From Pseudomonas yamanorum (lineage in GTDB: Bacteria > Pseudomonadota > Gammaproteobacteria > Pseudomonadales > Pseudomonadaceae): 64,000 nucleotides of DNA. The number at the start of each line of letters is the position of its first letter. Position 1 is the stretch's first letter. Made by a program: the position numbers and the translations under genes. The stretch lies in contig NZ_JACARE010000015.1 of NCBI RefSeq assembly GCF_013386765.1, positions 178,551-242,550 of the forward strand, read 5' to 3'. Of this stretch, positions 52,198-62,449 are shown piece by piece. Under the pieces are notes generated by a model that did no database searches, had not been told where the DNA came from, and saw only the letters and a list, made by a program, of their open reading frames with translations.

Positions 52198-52838
52198 CGA
52201 GTGCCGTACACCACCATGGTCTTGCCTTTGACATGGACCAGGTTGCGTTCTTCCAGGTCCTTGAGCACCCGGCCTACCATTTCCCTTGAGCAACCCACGA
52301 TCCGGCCGATTTCCTGGCGGGTGATCTTGATCTGCATCCCGTCGGGATGGGTCATGGCGTCCGGTTGCTTGCACAGTTCCAGCAGGCAGCGGGCGACCCG
52401 GCCGGTGACGTCAAAGAACGCCAGGTCGCCGACTTTGCGCGTGGTGTCGCGCAGGCGCTGGGCGATCTGCCCGCTCAGGGCATACAGAATGTCGGGATCC
52501 TGCTGGGCCAATTCGCGAAACTTCGCATAGCTGATCTCGGCGACTTCGCATTCGACCTTGGCCCGCACCCAGGCACTGCGCTGCTGTTCCTTGCCGGCTT
52601 GTTCGAAAAGTCCGAGTTCGCCGAAGAAATCACCGGTATTGAGGTAGGCGATGATCATTTCGCGGCCATCGTCATCCTCGATCAGGATGGTGACTGAGCC
52701 TTTGATAATGAAGAACAGGGATTCCGAGCGCTCGCCCGCGCAGATGATGTTGTGCTTGGCCGGATGACGCCGGCGCTGACAATGCATCAGCAGTTTGTCG
52801 AGGTTCTTGATTTTGGGTGTGGGAGTAATAGCAACCAT
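52194..52838 (-). CDS. vfr: cAMP-responsive global regulator Vfr (CRP family)
   Basis: 214 residues, nearly identical in pattern to P. aeruginosa Vfr. The cyclic nucleotide-binding domain has [11 protein letters not shown] and [18 protein letters not shown] (~70-105); the helix-turn-helix is [20 protein letters not shown] (~170-190). It controls virulence, secretion and catabolic genes with cAMP. The ATG at 52838 begins at family homology; 52862 is a longer alternative. It is convergent with the lipoate-ligase-like gene. Confidence 0.98.
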   Translation of the reverse strand: MVAITPTPKIKNLDKLLMHCQRRRHPAKHNIICAGERSESLFFIIKGSVTILIEDDDGREMIIAYLNTGDFFGELGLFEQAGKEQQRSAWVRAKVECEVAEISYAKFRELAQQDPDILYALSGQIAQRLRDTTRKVGDLAFFDVTGRVARCLLELCKQPDAMTHPDGMQIKITRQEIGRIVGCSREMVGRVLKDLEERNLVHVKGKTMVVYGTR

Positions 52839-53088
52839 GGTTGTATCCCGAAAAGACTGCACGGTGTTGTTGAGCTTGTTTTTTTATCCAGCGCGATCAA
52901 CGGCTAAGCTACATCATCCAATGGATGGCAATGCGCCATTGATTTGGCGCCAGCTTAACAGACACATTCTGACTACATTAGGGAATTTACCCGGCAAACC
53001 CTGCTGTTGATCGCTTTCATGGGAAACTCTGCCGCCCCAAAACCCTGTGCTAAGCTGGCGACCCTTTTTTAGCAGTGGAGTCTGGGCG

Positions 53089-53511
53089 ATGAAGGCACGC
53101 ATCCAATGGGCGGGCGAAGCCATGTTCCTCGGTGAGTCGGGCAGTGGCCACGTGGTGGTCATGGATGGCCCGCCGGAGGCCGGTGGCCGCAACCTGGGCG
53201 TACGCCCGATGGAAATGCTCCTGCTCGGTGTAGGCGGTTGCAGCAATTTCGACGTGGTCAGCATCTTGAAGAAGTCCCGACAGGCGGTGGAAAGCTGCGA
53301 AGCGTTCCTGGAAGCCGAGCGTGCCACCGAAGACCCGAAGGTGTTTACCAAGATCCACATGCATTTCGTGGTCAAGGGCCGGTCGTTGAAAGAAGCCCAG
53401 GTCAAGCGTGCCATTGAGCTGTCGGCCGAGAAGTACTGCTCGGCCTCGATCATGCTGGGCGCTGCGGGCGTTGCCATTACTCATGACTACGAGATCATTG
53501 AGTTGGGCTGA
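53089..53511 (+). CDS. OsmC-family protein
   Basis: 140 residues. The OsmC fold is indicated by RPMEMLLLGVGGCSNFDVVSI, with the first Cys, and SAEKYCSASIMLG with the second (~120), the pair used for peroxide reduction in OsmC/Ohr. It is probably a thiol peroxidase or stress protein. The ATG at 53089 has GGAG upstream; the longer frame from 53047 lacks homology. A strong terminator follows. Confidence 0.9.
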   Translation: MKARIQWAGEAMFLGESGSGHVVVMDGPPEAGGRNLGVRPMEMLLLGVGGCSNFDVVSILKKSRQAVESCEAFLEAERATEDPKVFTKIHMHFVVKGRSLKEAQVKRAIELSAEKYCSASIMLGAAGVAITHDYEIIELG

Positions 53512-53532
53512 TTCCTCAATCAGCAGGCAAAA

Positions 53533-53570
53533 AGAAAGGGCGCTAAAAAGCGCCCTTTCTGGTTTTTTGT
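53533..53570 (+). terminator. Strong terminator after the OsmC-like gene
   Basis: AGAAAGGGCGCT / AGCGCCCTTTCT, a perfect 12-base-pair stem with an AAAA loop, followed by GGTTTTTTGT. Confidence 0.95.
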
Positions 53571-53667
53571 AGGAGCAAGCTTGCTCGCGATGGGCGTTAA
53601 CGATAACGCGGACATCCTGAATGAATGCGGTGCTCTTGCGTTTTTCGCGAGCAAGCTCGCTCCTACA
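53570..53667. repeat. REPIN-type pair, TAGGAGCAAGCTTGCTCGCGA family
   Basis: TAGGAGCAAGCTTGCTCGCG on the left and CGCGAGCAAGCTCGCTCCTA on the right flank about 58 bases. Its core differs from the TGTGGGAGC repeats. It sits between the OsmC-like gene and convergent coq7. Confidence 0.85.
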
Positions 53668-53676
53668 GGGCCGGCC

Positions 53677-54324
53677 TCAGATGCGGTAAGTGCTCTTGGT
53701 CATGACCTTGGCCAGCAGGCTCATGCCGAATTTCACCGGTGCCGGGAAGCGGAAGCCGCCGGCGTCCAGCGCGCTTTCGGCGTGATGCTCTTCATCTATG
53801 CGCATCTGCTCAAGAATCGCCCGGGATTTTTCGTCCTCGGCCGGCAGTTGCTCAAGGTGTTCGTTGAGGTGCTTGCACACCTGATGCTCGGTGGCGGCCA
53901 CAAAACCCAGGCTGACTTTGTCGCTGATCAACCCGGCCACTGCTCCAATGCCAAACGACAGGCCGTAGAACAGCGGGTTCAGCACGCTGGGATGGCTGTT
54001 CAACTGGCGGATGCGTTGTTCGCACCAGGCCAAATGGTCAATTTCTTCTTCGGCGGCATGTTCCATTGCGGCGCGCACTTGCGGCAGCTTGGCGGTCAGG
54101 GCCTGGCCCTGGTACAGCGCCTGGGCACAGACTTCACCGGTATGGTTGATGCGCATCAGGCCGGCGACGTGACGGGTGTCGCTCTCGCTCATTTGCGCTT
54201 CGGGCTGCACGATGGCGGGCGACGGGCGGTGCGGTTGGCCGCTGAATGGCAGCAGCGTGCGCATGGCCGTATCGGCTTGCAGCAACAGACGGTCAATCGG
54301 CGAGTAGTGACGTTGGGTAGTCAT
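53677..54324 (-). CDS. coq7: 3-demethoxyubiquinol 3-hydroxylase (Coq7)
   Basis: 215 residues. Carboxylate-bridged di-iron ligands appear as [15 protein letters not shown] (~60), [13 protein letters not shown] (~92) and [10 protein letters not shown] (~185), the Coq7 pattern. It performs the penultimate hydroxylation in ubiquinone synthesis at the inner membrane. Neighbours: a HIT protein upstream and the OsmC-like gene convergent downstream. No S-adenosylmethionine decarboxylase (speD) lies between the OsmC-like gene and coq7 as I recall for P. aeruginosa. Confidence 0.96.
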   Translation of the reverse strand: MTTQRHYSPIDRLLLQADTAMRTLLPFSGQPHRPSPAIVQPEAQMSESDTRHVAGLMRINHTGEVCAQALYQGQALTAKLPQVRAAMEHAAEEEIDHLAWCEQRIRQLNSHPSVLNPLFYGLSFGIGAVAGLISDKVSLGFVAATEHQVCKHLNEHLEQLPAEDEKSRAILEQMRIDEEHHAESALDAGGFRFPAPVKFGMSLLAKVMTKSTYRI

Positions 54325-54403
54325 GCTGACCTCCGGGAAGAATCTCGGCGGCCAGTTTACCGCAAGAGAGGGTGAAGCGTTTGCGCTGGGTCAAATTGCT
54401 TGT

Positions 54404-54495
54404 GTGGCGAGGGAGCTTGCTCCCGCTGGAGTGCGCAGCGCTCCCGGTTTTATGCGGCCGCTACGCGACCGAGCGGGAGCAAGCTCCCTCGCCAC
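54404..54495. repeat. REPIN-type pair, GTGGCGAGGGAGCTTGCTCCC family
   Basis: GTGGCGAGGGAGCTTGCTCC and GGAGCAAGCTCCCTCGCCAC flank about 45 bases in the gap between the HIT gene and coq7. A third core type within this window. Confidence 0.85.
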
Positions 54496-54504
54496 TGGTG
54501 GTGC

Positions 54505-54843
54505 TCAACCCGGCGGCCAGTTCATCTGGCGCTGACCCAGAACATGCATATGGATGTGATAAACAGTCTGCCCGCCATCTTCATTGCAGTTCATCACCAC
54601 ACGGAAGCCCTTTTCGCAGCCTTGTTCAACGGCCAGGCGTTGGGCGGTGAACAGGATATGCCCGGCCAGCGCCTTGTCTTCCTCGGTGAGGTCGTTAAGG
54701 GTGCGGATCGGCTTTTTCGGAATCACCAGGAAATGCACGGGTGCCATTGGCGCGATGTCGTGGAAGGCCAGGACCTGGTCATCTTCGTAGATGATTCTCG
54801 CGGGTATTTCTCTGTTGATGATCTTGGTGAACAGAGTATCCAC
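54505..54843 (-). CDS. HIT family protein (HinT-like nucleotide hydrolase)
   Basis: 112 residues from a GTG start at 54843 (GGAG 8 bases upstream) where family homology begins (DTLFTKIINREIPARIIYED). The histidine triad is YHIHMHVLG near the C-terminus. HinT enzymes hydrolyse aminoacyl-adenylates and AMP-lysine in the cytoplasm. A longer frame to 54927 has no homology upstream. Confidence 0.94.
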   Translation of the reverse strand: MDTLFTKIINREIPARIIYEDDQVLAFHDIAPMAPVHFLVIPKKPIRTLNDLTEEDKALAGHILFTAQRLAVEQGCEKGFRVVMNCNEDGGQTVYHIHMHVLGQRQMNWPPG

Positions 54844-54889
54844 AGCTGTTTCTCCATTGTGAAAGTGCAAGGTGAGTGTACTCAGCGGG

Positions 54890-55678
54890 TCAGCGCGGGC
54901 AATAGGCCTTGTTGATGGCGCCGGCAATCTTGCGCGTCAGCCAGCGCGGGCTGAAGCGCGGGCTTAACGCCAGCCAGCGATTACGCCGGCCGGGAATGAT
55001 GATGGCTTTGTTCTTGGCCAGGGCGCGCACGGTGTAGAGCGCAACTTCCTCCGGGCTCATCAGCTGTTGGCTGCGGTCCAGTTTGGCAGTGTCCATTTGT
55101 GCGGTGCCGAAGAACGCGGTACGGGTCGGGCCGGGGCAGAGGACGGAAACCTTGATGCCACAGGTTTTGAGTTCTTCGCGCAAGCCTTCGGAAAAGTGCA
55201 GCACGTAGGCCTTGCTGGCGTAGTAGGTGCTCATCCAGGGGCCCGGCTGGAAGGCGGCAACCGATGCGACGTTGAGAATCTGCCCACCGCCGTGCAGGGC
55301 CATCGCATTGCCGAGAGCGTGGCACATGCGGGTCAGGGCCAGGATGTTGACTTCCATCAGGTCCTGCTCGGTCATCCAGTCCTGTGCCAGGAACGGGCCG
55401 CTGGTGCCGATGCCGGCGCAGTTGACCAGCAGGTCGATCTGCCGTTCGCCCTCCTCAAGCTCCAGCAGGAACCCGGACAGGCGCAAGGGCTCGCCCAGGT
55501 CGCAGGCGCGGAACAGCACCTCGACGCCAAAGCGTTGGGTCAATTCGATTGCAATGCTTTCCAACTGATCACGCTGGCGGGCCACCAGAATCAAGCTGCG
55601 GCCGCGACGGGCCAGTGCTTCGGCCAAGGCCAGGCCGATGCCGCTGGAGGCACCGGTGATCAGAGCGTAACGGGTCAT
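54890..55678 (-). CDS. Short-chain dehydrogenase/reductase
   Basis: 262 residues. Cofactor loop ITGASSGIGLALA (~7-19), NCAGIGTSGPFL (~87), catalytic Tyr and Lys in YYASKAYVLHF (~152), and Ser in NVASVAAF. A basic tail follows. Substrate unknown. The ATG at 55678 has GGAGAA 7 bases upstream, which itself overlaps an alternative ATG at 55690. The HIT gene follows after 46 bases. Confidence 0.93.
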   Translation of the reverse strand: MTRYALITGASSGIGLALAEALARRGRSLILVARQRDQLESIAIELTQRFGVEVLFRACDLGEPLRLSGFLLELEEGERQIDLLVNCAGIGTSGPFLAQDWMTEQDLMEVNILALTRMCHALGNAMALHGGGQILNVASVAAFQPGPWMSTYYASKAYVLHFSEGLREELKTCGIKVSVLCPGPTRTAFFGTAQMDTAKLDRSQQLMSPEEVALYTVRALAKNKAIIIPGRRNRWLALSPRFSPRWLTRKIAGAINKAYCPR

Positions 55679-55740
55679 GCGTTTCTCCATCGCAACGCTA
55701 CCGGGCCTGTGACAGAGGCGTCACAGGCGTCGGGCGTTTT

Positions 55741-56706
55741 TCACTGTTGCGTAGAGTCTACAGGTTCGGCTGTGTCGTCAGCACTTTGCACATCGACTTC
55801 ATCGACGGCGGTGGCCTGGTCGCTGTCGTCATCGGAATTGATGGAGCTGCTTTCGTAGCTGGCGCCTACGTCGCTTTCCAGTTGGTCCAGGTAGCCGCTC
55901 ATGCCCACCAGCACCGCGCCGGCAAAGATCAGCGGAATGAATGCCAGCCACAGGGCAGACAGGACTTTCACCGCGGTAGAGTTGCGCGGCGGTGGCGCGC
56001 CGTACTGGTTGGCGCCGGTATTGCCCGGGAGAACCATCAGCAGAATCGGGAAGATGCTGCCTACGAACGGCACCAGGTGCAGGAACCACAGCCAGCCGGA
56101 CCAACCCAGGTCATGCAGGCGCTGTACGGTGATCTGCACGCTGACCCACACGGCGGCCACGAGTAGGGCGATCCCGACCAGGAAGCCAATGACCATGGCA
56201 ATCGTCGGAGACACCGCAGCGATGCCCAGCCCGACAGTAAAGAACGCGCCCGAGACGAGCAGCATCACCACGCTCAATACCAGTGTCCACGCCAGGAAGC
56301 GCAAGCGCCCGATACGGCCGTTGACGGTGAATACTTTAAGGGTGGAAAACTCCGGCAGGTTCTCGCCTACGGCGGCCCGGGGCGGGGCGTAAGGTGATGC
56401 GGCGGGGGTTGTGTAATCGGTCGAGCTGCCGGAGCCCGTTTCGTGGGTTTCGGCAAGGCTGAAGGCGACGGGCTGCTCTTCTTCTATGCGCGCATCGACA
56501 CCGGCATTTTTCAGCGCTTGCAGGTAGGTTTCGGCATCGGCGCGGGAAAGGTCGCGTTTCAGGGCGACAGGGCGGCCGGTGAAGAGTTTTTCGATCGCAT
56601 CGACCTCGCTTTTGAACAGCTCGGCGAGGTTCAGCTTGGCGGTGGTGCTCTCGACGCCCGGGAGCAATGCGCCATCAAACACAATCTTGAAACGGTTGTC
56701 GCTCAT
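55741..56706 (-). CDS. DUF805 membrane protein with a Pseudomonas N-terminal domain
   Basis: 321 residues. The N-terminal ~85 residues (RFKIVFDGALLPGVESTTAK, AETYLQALKNAGVDARIEEE) look like a soluble domain found in other Pseudomonas membrane proteins. The middle (~130-270) is DUF805 with four hydrophobic helices and RLHDLGWSGWLWFLHLVP. The C-terminus is acidic, rich in Asp/Ser. Function unknown. Confidence 0.88.
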   Translation of the reverse strand: MSDNRFKIVFDGALLPGVESTTAKLNLAELFKSEVDAIEKLFTGRPVALKRDLSRADAETYLQALKNAGVDARIEEEQPVAFSLAETHETGSGSSTDYTTPAASPYAPPRAAVGENLPEFSTLKVFTVNGRIGRLRFLAWTLVLSVVMLLVSGAFFTVGLGIAAVSPTIAMVIGFLVGIALLVAAVWVSVQITVQRLHDLGWSGWLWFLHLVPFVGSIFPILLMVLPGNTGANQYGAPPPRNSTAVKVLSALWLAFIPLIFAGAVLVGMSGYLDQLESDVGASYESSSINSDDDSDQATAVDEVDVQSADDTAEPVDSTQQ

Positions 56707-56769
56707 GCGGGCATCCTTGTCACTGGAATAGGGGAGGCCTGCTTCGATCAGCAGGCTTTACATCGCGGA

Positions 56770-57738
56770 TCAGCGTGGCCAGCGTTCAGGCAATTGTGCC
56801 GCGTGTTCGAGCGCCTTGCGGTATTCGGCATCCAGGCGGGCCACGAGTTCATCGACACTGGGCAAATCATCTATCTCACCGACGCCCTGGCCGGCAGACC
56901 ATACGGTCTTCCAGGCTTTGGCCTCGTCGTTGAGTGGCTTGAGCTTGGAGCCGAAATTGACTTCGCCCTTGCCTTGCAGCGCAGCGAGGTCGAAACCGGC
57001 GTTTTCCAGGCTCTGGCGCATGAAGCTTGCGGGCACACCGGAGACGGCTGGAGTGTGCACGATGTCGGCGGCGCGCGATGTGAGCAGCATCTCTTTATAA
57101 GCATCCGGGGCGTGGCTTTCGGTGGTGCCGATAAAACGGGTGCCGAAATAGGCCAGGTCGGCGCCGAGTAGTTGTGCCGCGAGGATTTCGTGGCCGTGGT
57201 TGAGGCAGCCGGCGAGTAGCAGGGTCTTGTCGAAGAACTGACGAATCTCTGCAATCAGCGAAAACGGGCTCCAGGTACCGGCGTGGCCACCGGCGCCCGC
57301 CGCGACGGCGATCAGGCCGTCGACGCCGGCTTCAGCGGCTTTCTCGGCATGGCGCCGGGTGGTGACGTCGTGGAATACCAGGCCGCCGTAGCTGTGCACG
57401 GCGTCCACCAATTCTTTCACCGCGCCCAGGCTGGTGATGACGATCGGCACCTTGTGTTCGACGCAGATCGCCAGGTCAGCTTCCACACGCGGGTTGCTGT
57501 TGTGCACGATCAGGTTGACCGCATAGGGCGCCGGCTTGTCCAGCAGCGCCAGGCCCGCTTCGATCTCTTCCAGCCACGCCTTGAAACCGCTGCTTTCGCG
57601 CTGGTTGAGCGCCGGGAAACTCCCGACGATCCCGTTGCGGCAGCAGGCCAGTACCAGTTGCGGGTTGGAAATCAGAAACATCGGCGCAGCCACTACAGGC
57701 AGGCGCAGATTTTGTTCGAGCGAAGCGGGCAGCGACAT
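56770..57738 (-). CDS. Nitronate monooxygenase family FMN enzyme
   Basis: 322 residues with a TIM-barrel plan: LRLPVVAAPMFLISNPQLVL at the start, GLIAVAAGAGGHAGTWSPF (~145, substrate/FMN region with the catalytic-type His) and GADLAYFGTRFIGTTES (phosphate binding). It belongs to the 2-nitropropane dioxygenase group and would oxidise alkyl nitronates such as propionate-3-nitronate. Confidence 0.93.
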   Translation of the reverse strand: MSLPASLEQNLRLPVVAAPMFLISNPQLVLACCRNGIVGSFPALNQRESSGFKAWLEEIEAGLALLDKPAPYAVNLIVHNSNPRVEADLAICVEHKVPIVITSLGAVKELVDAVHSYGGLVFHDVTTRRHAEKAAEAGVDGLIAVAAGAGGHAGTWSPFSLIAEIRQFFDKTLLLAGCLNHGHEILAAQLLGADLAYFGTRFIGTTESHAPDAYKEMLLTSRAADIVHTPAVSGVPASFMRQSLENAGFDLAALQGKGEVNFGSKLKPLNDEAKAWKTVWSAGQGVGEIDDLPSVDELVARLDAEYRKALEHAAQLPERWPR

Positions 57739-57762
57739 TGGAAGTACCCCGAGTAATAGAAA

Positions 57763-58191
57763 TTAGAACGGTTTGACCACGACCAAAATTACGATAGCCA
57801 GCAATATCAGAACTGGCACTTCATTGAACCAGCGATAAAAGACATGGCTGCGGGTGTTTTCGCCACGGGCAAAACGTTTTACCTGTGCGCCGCACATGTG
57901 GTGGTAGCCGATCAGCAGTACTACCAGGGTCAACTTGGCGTGGATCCAGGCGCCGGATTGAAAGATGGCGGGGTTGAGGTAGATCAGCCAGCCACCGAAC
58001 ACCAGGCTGGCAATCATTGCCGGGCCCATGATGCCGCGGTACAGCTTGCGCTCCATGACGCTGAAGCGTTCCTTGCTGACGGTGTCCTCGCTTTGAGCGT
58101 GGTAGACGAACAGGCGCGGAAGGTAGAACAGCCCGGCAAACCAGCAGACGATGCTGATGATATGGAAGGCTTTGACCCATAGATAAAGCAT
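57763..58191 (-). CDS. hemJ: Protoporphyrinogen IX oxidase HemJ
   Basis: 142 residues with four hydrophobic helices. WVKAFHIISIVCWFAGLFYLP carries the conserved His, and YLWVKAFH, YRGIMGPAM and KLTLVVLLIGYHHMCG agree with HemJ/UPF0093. It oxidises protoporphyrinogen IX in haem synthesis at the inner membrane. Divergent from argC. Confidence 0.93.
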   Translation of the reverse strand: MLYLWVKAFHIISIVCWFAGLFYLPRLFVYHAQSEDTVSKERFSVMERKLYRGIMGPAMIASLVFGGWLIYLNPAIFQSGAWIHAKLTLVVLLIGYHHMCGAQVKRFARGENTRSHVFYRWFNEVPVLILLAIVILVVVKPF

Positions 58192-58327
58192 TTTTAGTTA
58201 TTCCCAGGTTCACGGTAGCTGAAGATAGTAGTGGCTCAAGCGTCTACACGTCACGTTGACGGTTGTCGCAGGACGATACGGACCCTATTATCGACGGCTT
58301 TCCAGTGGGTTCGTTGAGGGCAGGTTT

Positions 58328-59362
58328 ATGGTCAAGGTCGGTATCGTCGGCGGCACGGGTTACACCGGTGTCGAATTGCTGCGTTTGTTGGCTCAGCATC
58401 CGCAAGCTGAGGTGGTGGTGATCACTTCCCGATCCGAGGCCGGCCTGGCTGTGGCCGACATGTACCCGAACCTGCGAGGCCACTATGACGGCCTGGCGTT
58501 CAGCGTTCCGGACATCAAGACCCTGGGCGCGTGTGATGTGGTGTTCTTCGCCACGCCCCACGGTGTGGCCCACGCCCTGGCGGGCGAGTTGCTGGCCGCT
58601 GGTACGAAGGTGATCGACTTGTCGGCAGACTTCCGCCTGCAGGACGCCGATGAGTGGGCCAAGTGGTACGGCCAGCCTCACGGCGCGCCGGAGTTACTGG
58701 AAGAGGCGGTGTATGGCCTGCCGGAAGTCAATCGTGAGCAGATCAAGCAAGCACGTCTGATCGCCGTGCCGGGTTGCTATCCGACCGCCACGCAGTTGGG
58801 TTTCCTGCCATTGCTGGAGGCCGGGTTGGCGGATGCATCGCGCCTGATTGCTGACTGCAAGTCGGGTGTCAGTGGTGCGGGTCGGGGTGCAGCGGTAGGT
58901 TCGCTGTACTCCGAGACGTCGGAAAGCATGAAAGCCTATGCAGTCAAAGGCCATCGCCACTTGCCGGAAATTCGCCAGGGGCTGCGTCGCGCGGCGGGTA
59001 AGGATGTCGGCCTGACGTTTGTGCCGCACCTGACGCCGATGATTCGCGGGATCCACTCAACGCTGTATGCAACGGTCGTCGATCGCTCGGTGGATCTGCA
59101 GGCGCTGTTTGAAAAGCGCTATTCCAATGAACCGTTCGTCGACGTGATGCCGGCGGGCAGCCACCCGGAAACCCGCAGCGTGCGTGGTGCCAACGTGTGC
59201 CGTATTGCAGTGCACCGCCCACAGGATGGTGACCTGGTGGTGGTGTTGTCGGTGATCGATAACCTGGTGAAGGGTGCTTCGGGCCAGGCGGTGCAGAACA
59301 TGAACATCCTGTTTGGCCTGGACGAGAAGCTGGGCCTGTCCCACGCGGGCATGCTGCCGTAA
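58328..59362 (+). CDS. argC: N-acetyl-gamma-glutamyl-phosphate reductase
   Basis: 344 residues. NADP loop [18 protein letters not shown] (~4-21), catalytic Cys in [12 protein letters not shown] (~150) and [12 protein letters not shown]. It reduces N-acetylglutamyl phosphate to the semialdehyde in arginine synthesis. The ATG at 58328 is chosen; an in-frame 58256 start precedes homology. Confidence 0.98.
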   Translation: MVKVGIVGGTGYTGVELLRLLAQHPQAEVVVITSRSEAGLAVADMYPNLRGHYDGLAFSVPDIKTLGACDVVFFATPHGVAHALAGELLAAGTKVIDLSADFRLQDADEWAKWYGQPHGAPELLEEAVYGLPEVNREQIKQARLIAVPGCYPTATQLGFLPLLEAGLADASRLIADCKSGVSGAGRGAAVGSLYSETSESMKAYAVKGHRHLPEIRQGLRRAAGKDVGLTFVPHLTPMIRGIHSTLYATVVDRSVDLQALFEKRYSNEPFVDVMPAGSHPETRSVRGANVCRIAVHRPQDGDLVVVLSVIDNLVKGASGQAVQNMNILFGLDEKLGLSHAGMLP

Positions 59363-59379
59363 GTTTTCTGCTGTTGCGC

Positions 59380-59402
59380 AAAGGCCCGTTGATCGGGCCT
59401 TT
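59380..59402 (+). terminator. Terminator after argC
   Basis: AAAGGCCCG / CGGGCCTTT, 9 base pairs, 5-base loop, followed by CGTGTTTTT. Confidence 0.85.
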
Positions 59403-59448
59403 CGTGTTTTTAATGGCCGCTGCGCAGATTGATATACCGTAACAATAG

Positions 59449-59478
59449 TTGACCGCTTTTCTAGGAGAAGCGGATAAT
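59449..59478 (+). promoter_or_regulatory. Promoter of erpA
   Basis: TTGACC and GATAAT with an 18-base spacer; each matches five of six consensus bases. Predicted start site near 59486 gives a leader of about 40 bases. An in-frame ATG at 59477 lies inside this −10, which supports the ATG at 59525 as the true erpA start. Confidence 0.6.
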
Positions 59479-59524
59479 GCCCGCCATCACGCATATGGCG
59501 GCGCTACGCCGGGAGATTATCAGC

Positions 59525-59875
59525 ATGAGCGTTGAATCCTTCACCCCCACGGCTTTGCAATTCACCCACGGTGCCGCGCACAAGGTGAAGAGCCTGGTCG
59601 ATGAAGAGGGTAATGATCGCTTGAAGCTGCGCGTATTTGTTACGGGCGGCGGTTGTTCAGGGTTTCAGTACGGTTTCACCTTCGATGAAGACGTGGCCGA
59701 TGACGACACCATCGTTGAGCGCGAGGGCGTAAGCCTGGTCGTGGATCCGATGAGCTTCCAGTACCTGGCAGGAGCCGAGGTGGATTATCAGGAAGGTCTG
59801 GAAGGTTCGCGCTTCGTGATCAAGAACCCGAATGCAACCACCACGTGTGGTTGCGGGTCTTCGTTCTCGATCTGA
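59525..59875 (+). CDS. erpA: Iron-sulfur cluster insertion protein ErpA
   Basis: 116 residues, A-type carrier. The three cluster-binding Cys are in [11 protein letters not shown] (~42) and the C-terminal TTCGCGSSF. It delivers 4Fe-4S clusters to apoproteins such as those of isoprenoid synthesis. GGGAGA precedes the ATG. Confidence 0.98.
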
Positions 59876-59890
59876 TCGACAGCGGATGTG

Positions 59891-59929
59891 AAAACGCCGC
59901 TTGGCCTTGATAGGGCCAAGCGGCGTTTT
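59891..59929. terminator. Bidirectional terminator between erpA and anmK
   Basis: AAAACGCCGCTTGGCC / GGCCAAGCGGCGTTTT, a perfect 16-base-pair stem with a 7-base loop; the A/T ends serve both convergent genes. Confidence 0.95.
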
Positions 59930-59941
59930 GCTGTGTGGGGT

Positions 59942-61036
<1,095 letters not shown>

Positions 61037-62449
61037 TTAGCGTTTCGCCGAGGCCAGGAGAGTGGAGCGCTCCTGATCCATGCGGGCCATCAGTGGCTGG
61101 CTCTGCTGCAGGAAGCGTGCGCGCTCGGCCTTGGCGATTGGATCGGCCATTGGCAGCTTCTGGCCCAGTGGGTCGACGTGCACGCCGTTGACCTGGAACT
61201 CGTAGTGCAGGTGCGGGCCGGTAGACAGGCCGGTGGTGCCGATGTAGCCGATCACCTGGCCTTGCTTGACGTTACTGCCCGTCTGCACACCTTTGGCAAA
61301 ACCTTGCATATGGCCATACAGCGTACGGTACGTGTTGCCGTGTTGGATGATCACGGTGTTGCCATAGCCACCACGGCGACCGGCGAGCAATACCTTGCCG
61401 TCACCGGCAGCCTTGATTGGCGTACCACGTGGCGCGGCGTAGTCGACGCCTTTGTGTGCGCGAATTTTGTTCAGAATTGGATGCTTGCGACCCATCGAGA
61501 AACGCGAGCTAATACGGGCGAAGTCAACCGGAGTACGGATGAAAGCCTTGCGCATGCTGTTGCCGTCGGCGGTGTAGTAGCTGCTGTTGCCTTGTTTGTT
61601 GGTGTAGCGCACTGCGGTGTAGGTCTTGCCACGGTTGGTGAACCGCGCCGAAAGGATGTTGCCAGTGCCTACGACCTTTCCGTTGGCGACCTTCTGCTCG
61701 TAGATCACGTCGAATTCGTCACCCTGGCGAATGTCCTGGGCGAAGTCGATGTCGTAGCCAAACACGCTGGCCATATCCATGGTCATGCTGTGGGACAAAC
61801 CGGCGCGGGCGGCGGATTGCGACAAAGAGCTGTTGATCACTCCGTGTACATACGCAGAGCGCATGACTGGCTTGGTAGTGACTCGATTGAACGCAAAGCC
61901 CTTGGCGCCCTTGGTCAGCGTGATGCTTTCCAGGTCGCTGACGCTACTGTGCAGGTTGTTCAACTGGCCGTCGGGGGTGAACTCGAATTCAAGCTTCTGG
62001 CCGTGCTTGAGCTGGGTGAACTGCTTGGCCTGCTTGTCGCTTGCCAGTACATCGTTAACTGTCGCGGCGGGAAGGCCGACCTTTTCGAACAGGGTCGACA
62101 GGGTGTCGCCTTTGGCAACAATGACTTCCCGGTGTAGCGGGTTCTTCGGTGCTTCTACCGCCGGCGTGGCCTGTGCGGTCTCTTGGGTGTCTTCGGCGCT
62201 GTTTTCGATCTGGGCAAACGGCGATTCTGCGGCGCCATTTGTGGCTTGTAGTGCGTCGGAAGCGTCTTGATCTTGTGTCAGTTGCTCAACCGGACTTTCA
62301 AGGTCAAGGCTCAGTGTCGTTCGTTTGGCTTCTACATCGCTGGAAGGGAATACCAGGAGTGCCAGGCTCAGAAGGGCGGCGATCCCACTTGCGGCGAGCA
62401 GGTGGGTCTTCGGGTAAAGCGGCGGCGCTTTAGACGGTTCTGTGGTCAT
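61037..62449 (-). CDS. M23-family peptidoglycan endopeptidase (MepM-like)
   Basis: 470 residues. N-terminal membrane anchor (~15-38, HLLAASGIAALLSLALLVFP), a disordered acidic/Gln-rich segment (~45-115), LysM/OapA-type domain (VIVAKGDTLSTLFEKVGLPA), and a C-terminal LytM domain with zinc motifs HKGVDYAAPRGTP (HxxxD) and GPHLHYEFQVNG (HxH). It cleaves peptide cross-links during wall growth. The start at 62449 gives the usual TTEPSKAPPLYPKTH terminus; its ribosome site is weak. Paired with anmK. Confidence 0.92.
   Translation of the reverse strand: MTTEPSKAPPLYPKTHLLAASGIAALLSLALLVFPSSDVEAKRTTLSLDLESPVEQLTQDQDASDALQATNGAAESPFAQIENSAEDTQETAQATPAVEAPKNPLHREVIVAKGDTLSTLFEKVGLPAATVNDVLASDKQAKQFTQLKHGQKLEFEFTPDGQLNNLHSSVSDLESITLTKGAKGFAFNRVTTKPVMRSAYVHGVINSSLSQSAARAGLSHSMTMDMASVFGYDIDFAQDIRQGDEFDVIYEQKVANGKVVGTGNILSARFTNRGKTYTAVRYTNKQGNSSYYTADGNSMRKAFIRTPVDFARISSRFSMGRKHPILNKIRAHKGVDYAAPRGTPIKAAGDGKVLLAGRRGGYGNTVIIQHGNTYRTLYGHMQGFAKGVQTGSNVKQGQVIGYIGTTGLSTGPHLHYEFQVNGVHVDPLGQKLPMADPIAKAERARFLQQSQPLMARMDQERSTLLASAKR

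Noticed and set aside
33148..54495. CRISPR array suggested by recurring repeats
   Set aside because: The repeats are scattered inverted pairs in separate intergenic gaps, not regularly spaced direct repeats with spacers, and no cas gene is present.
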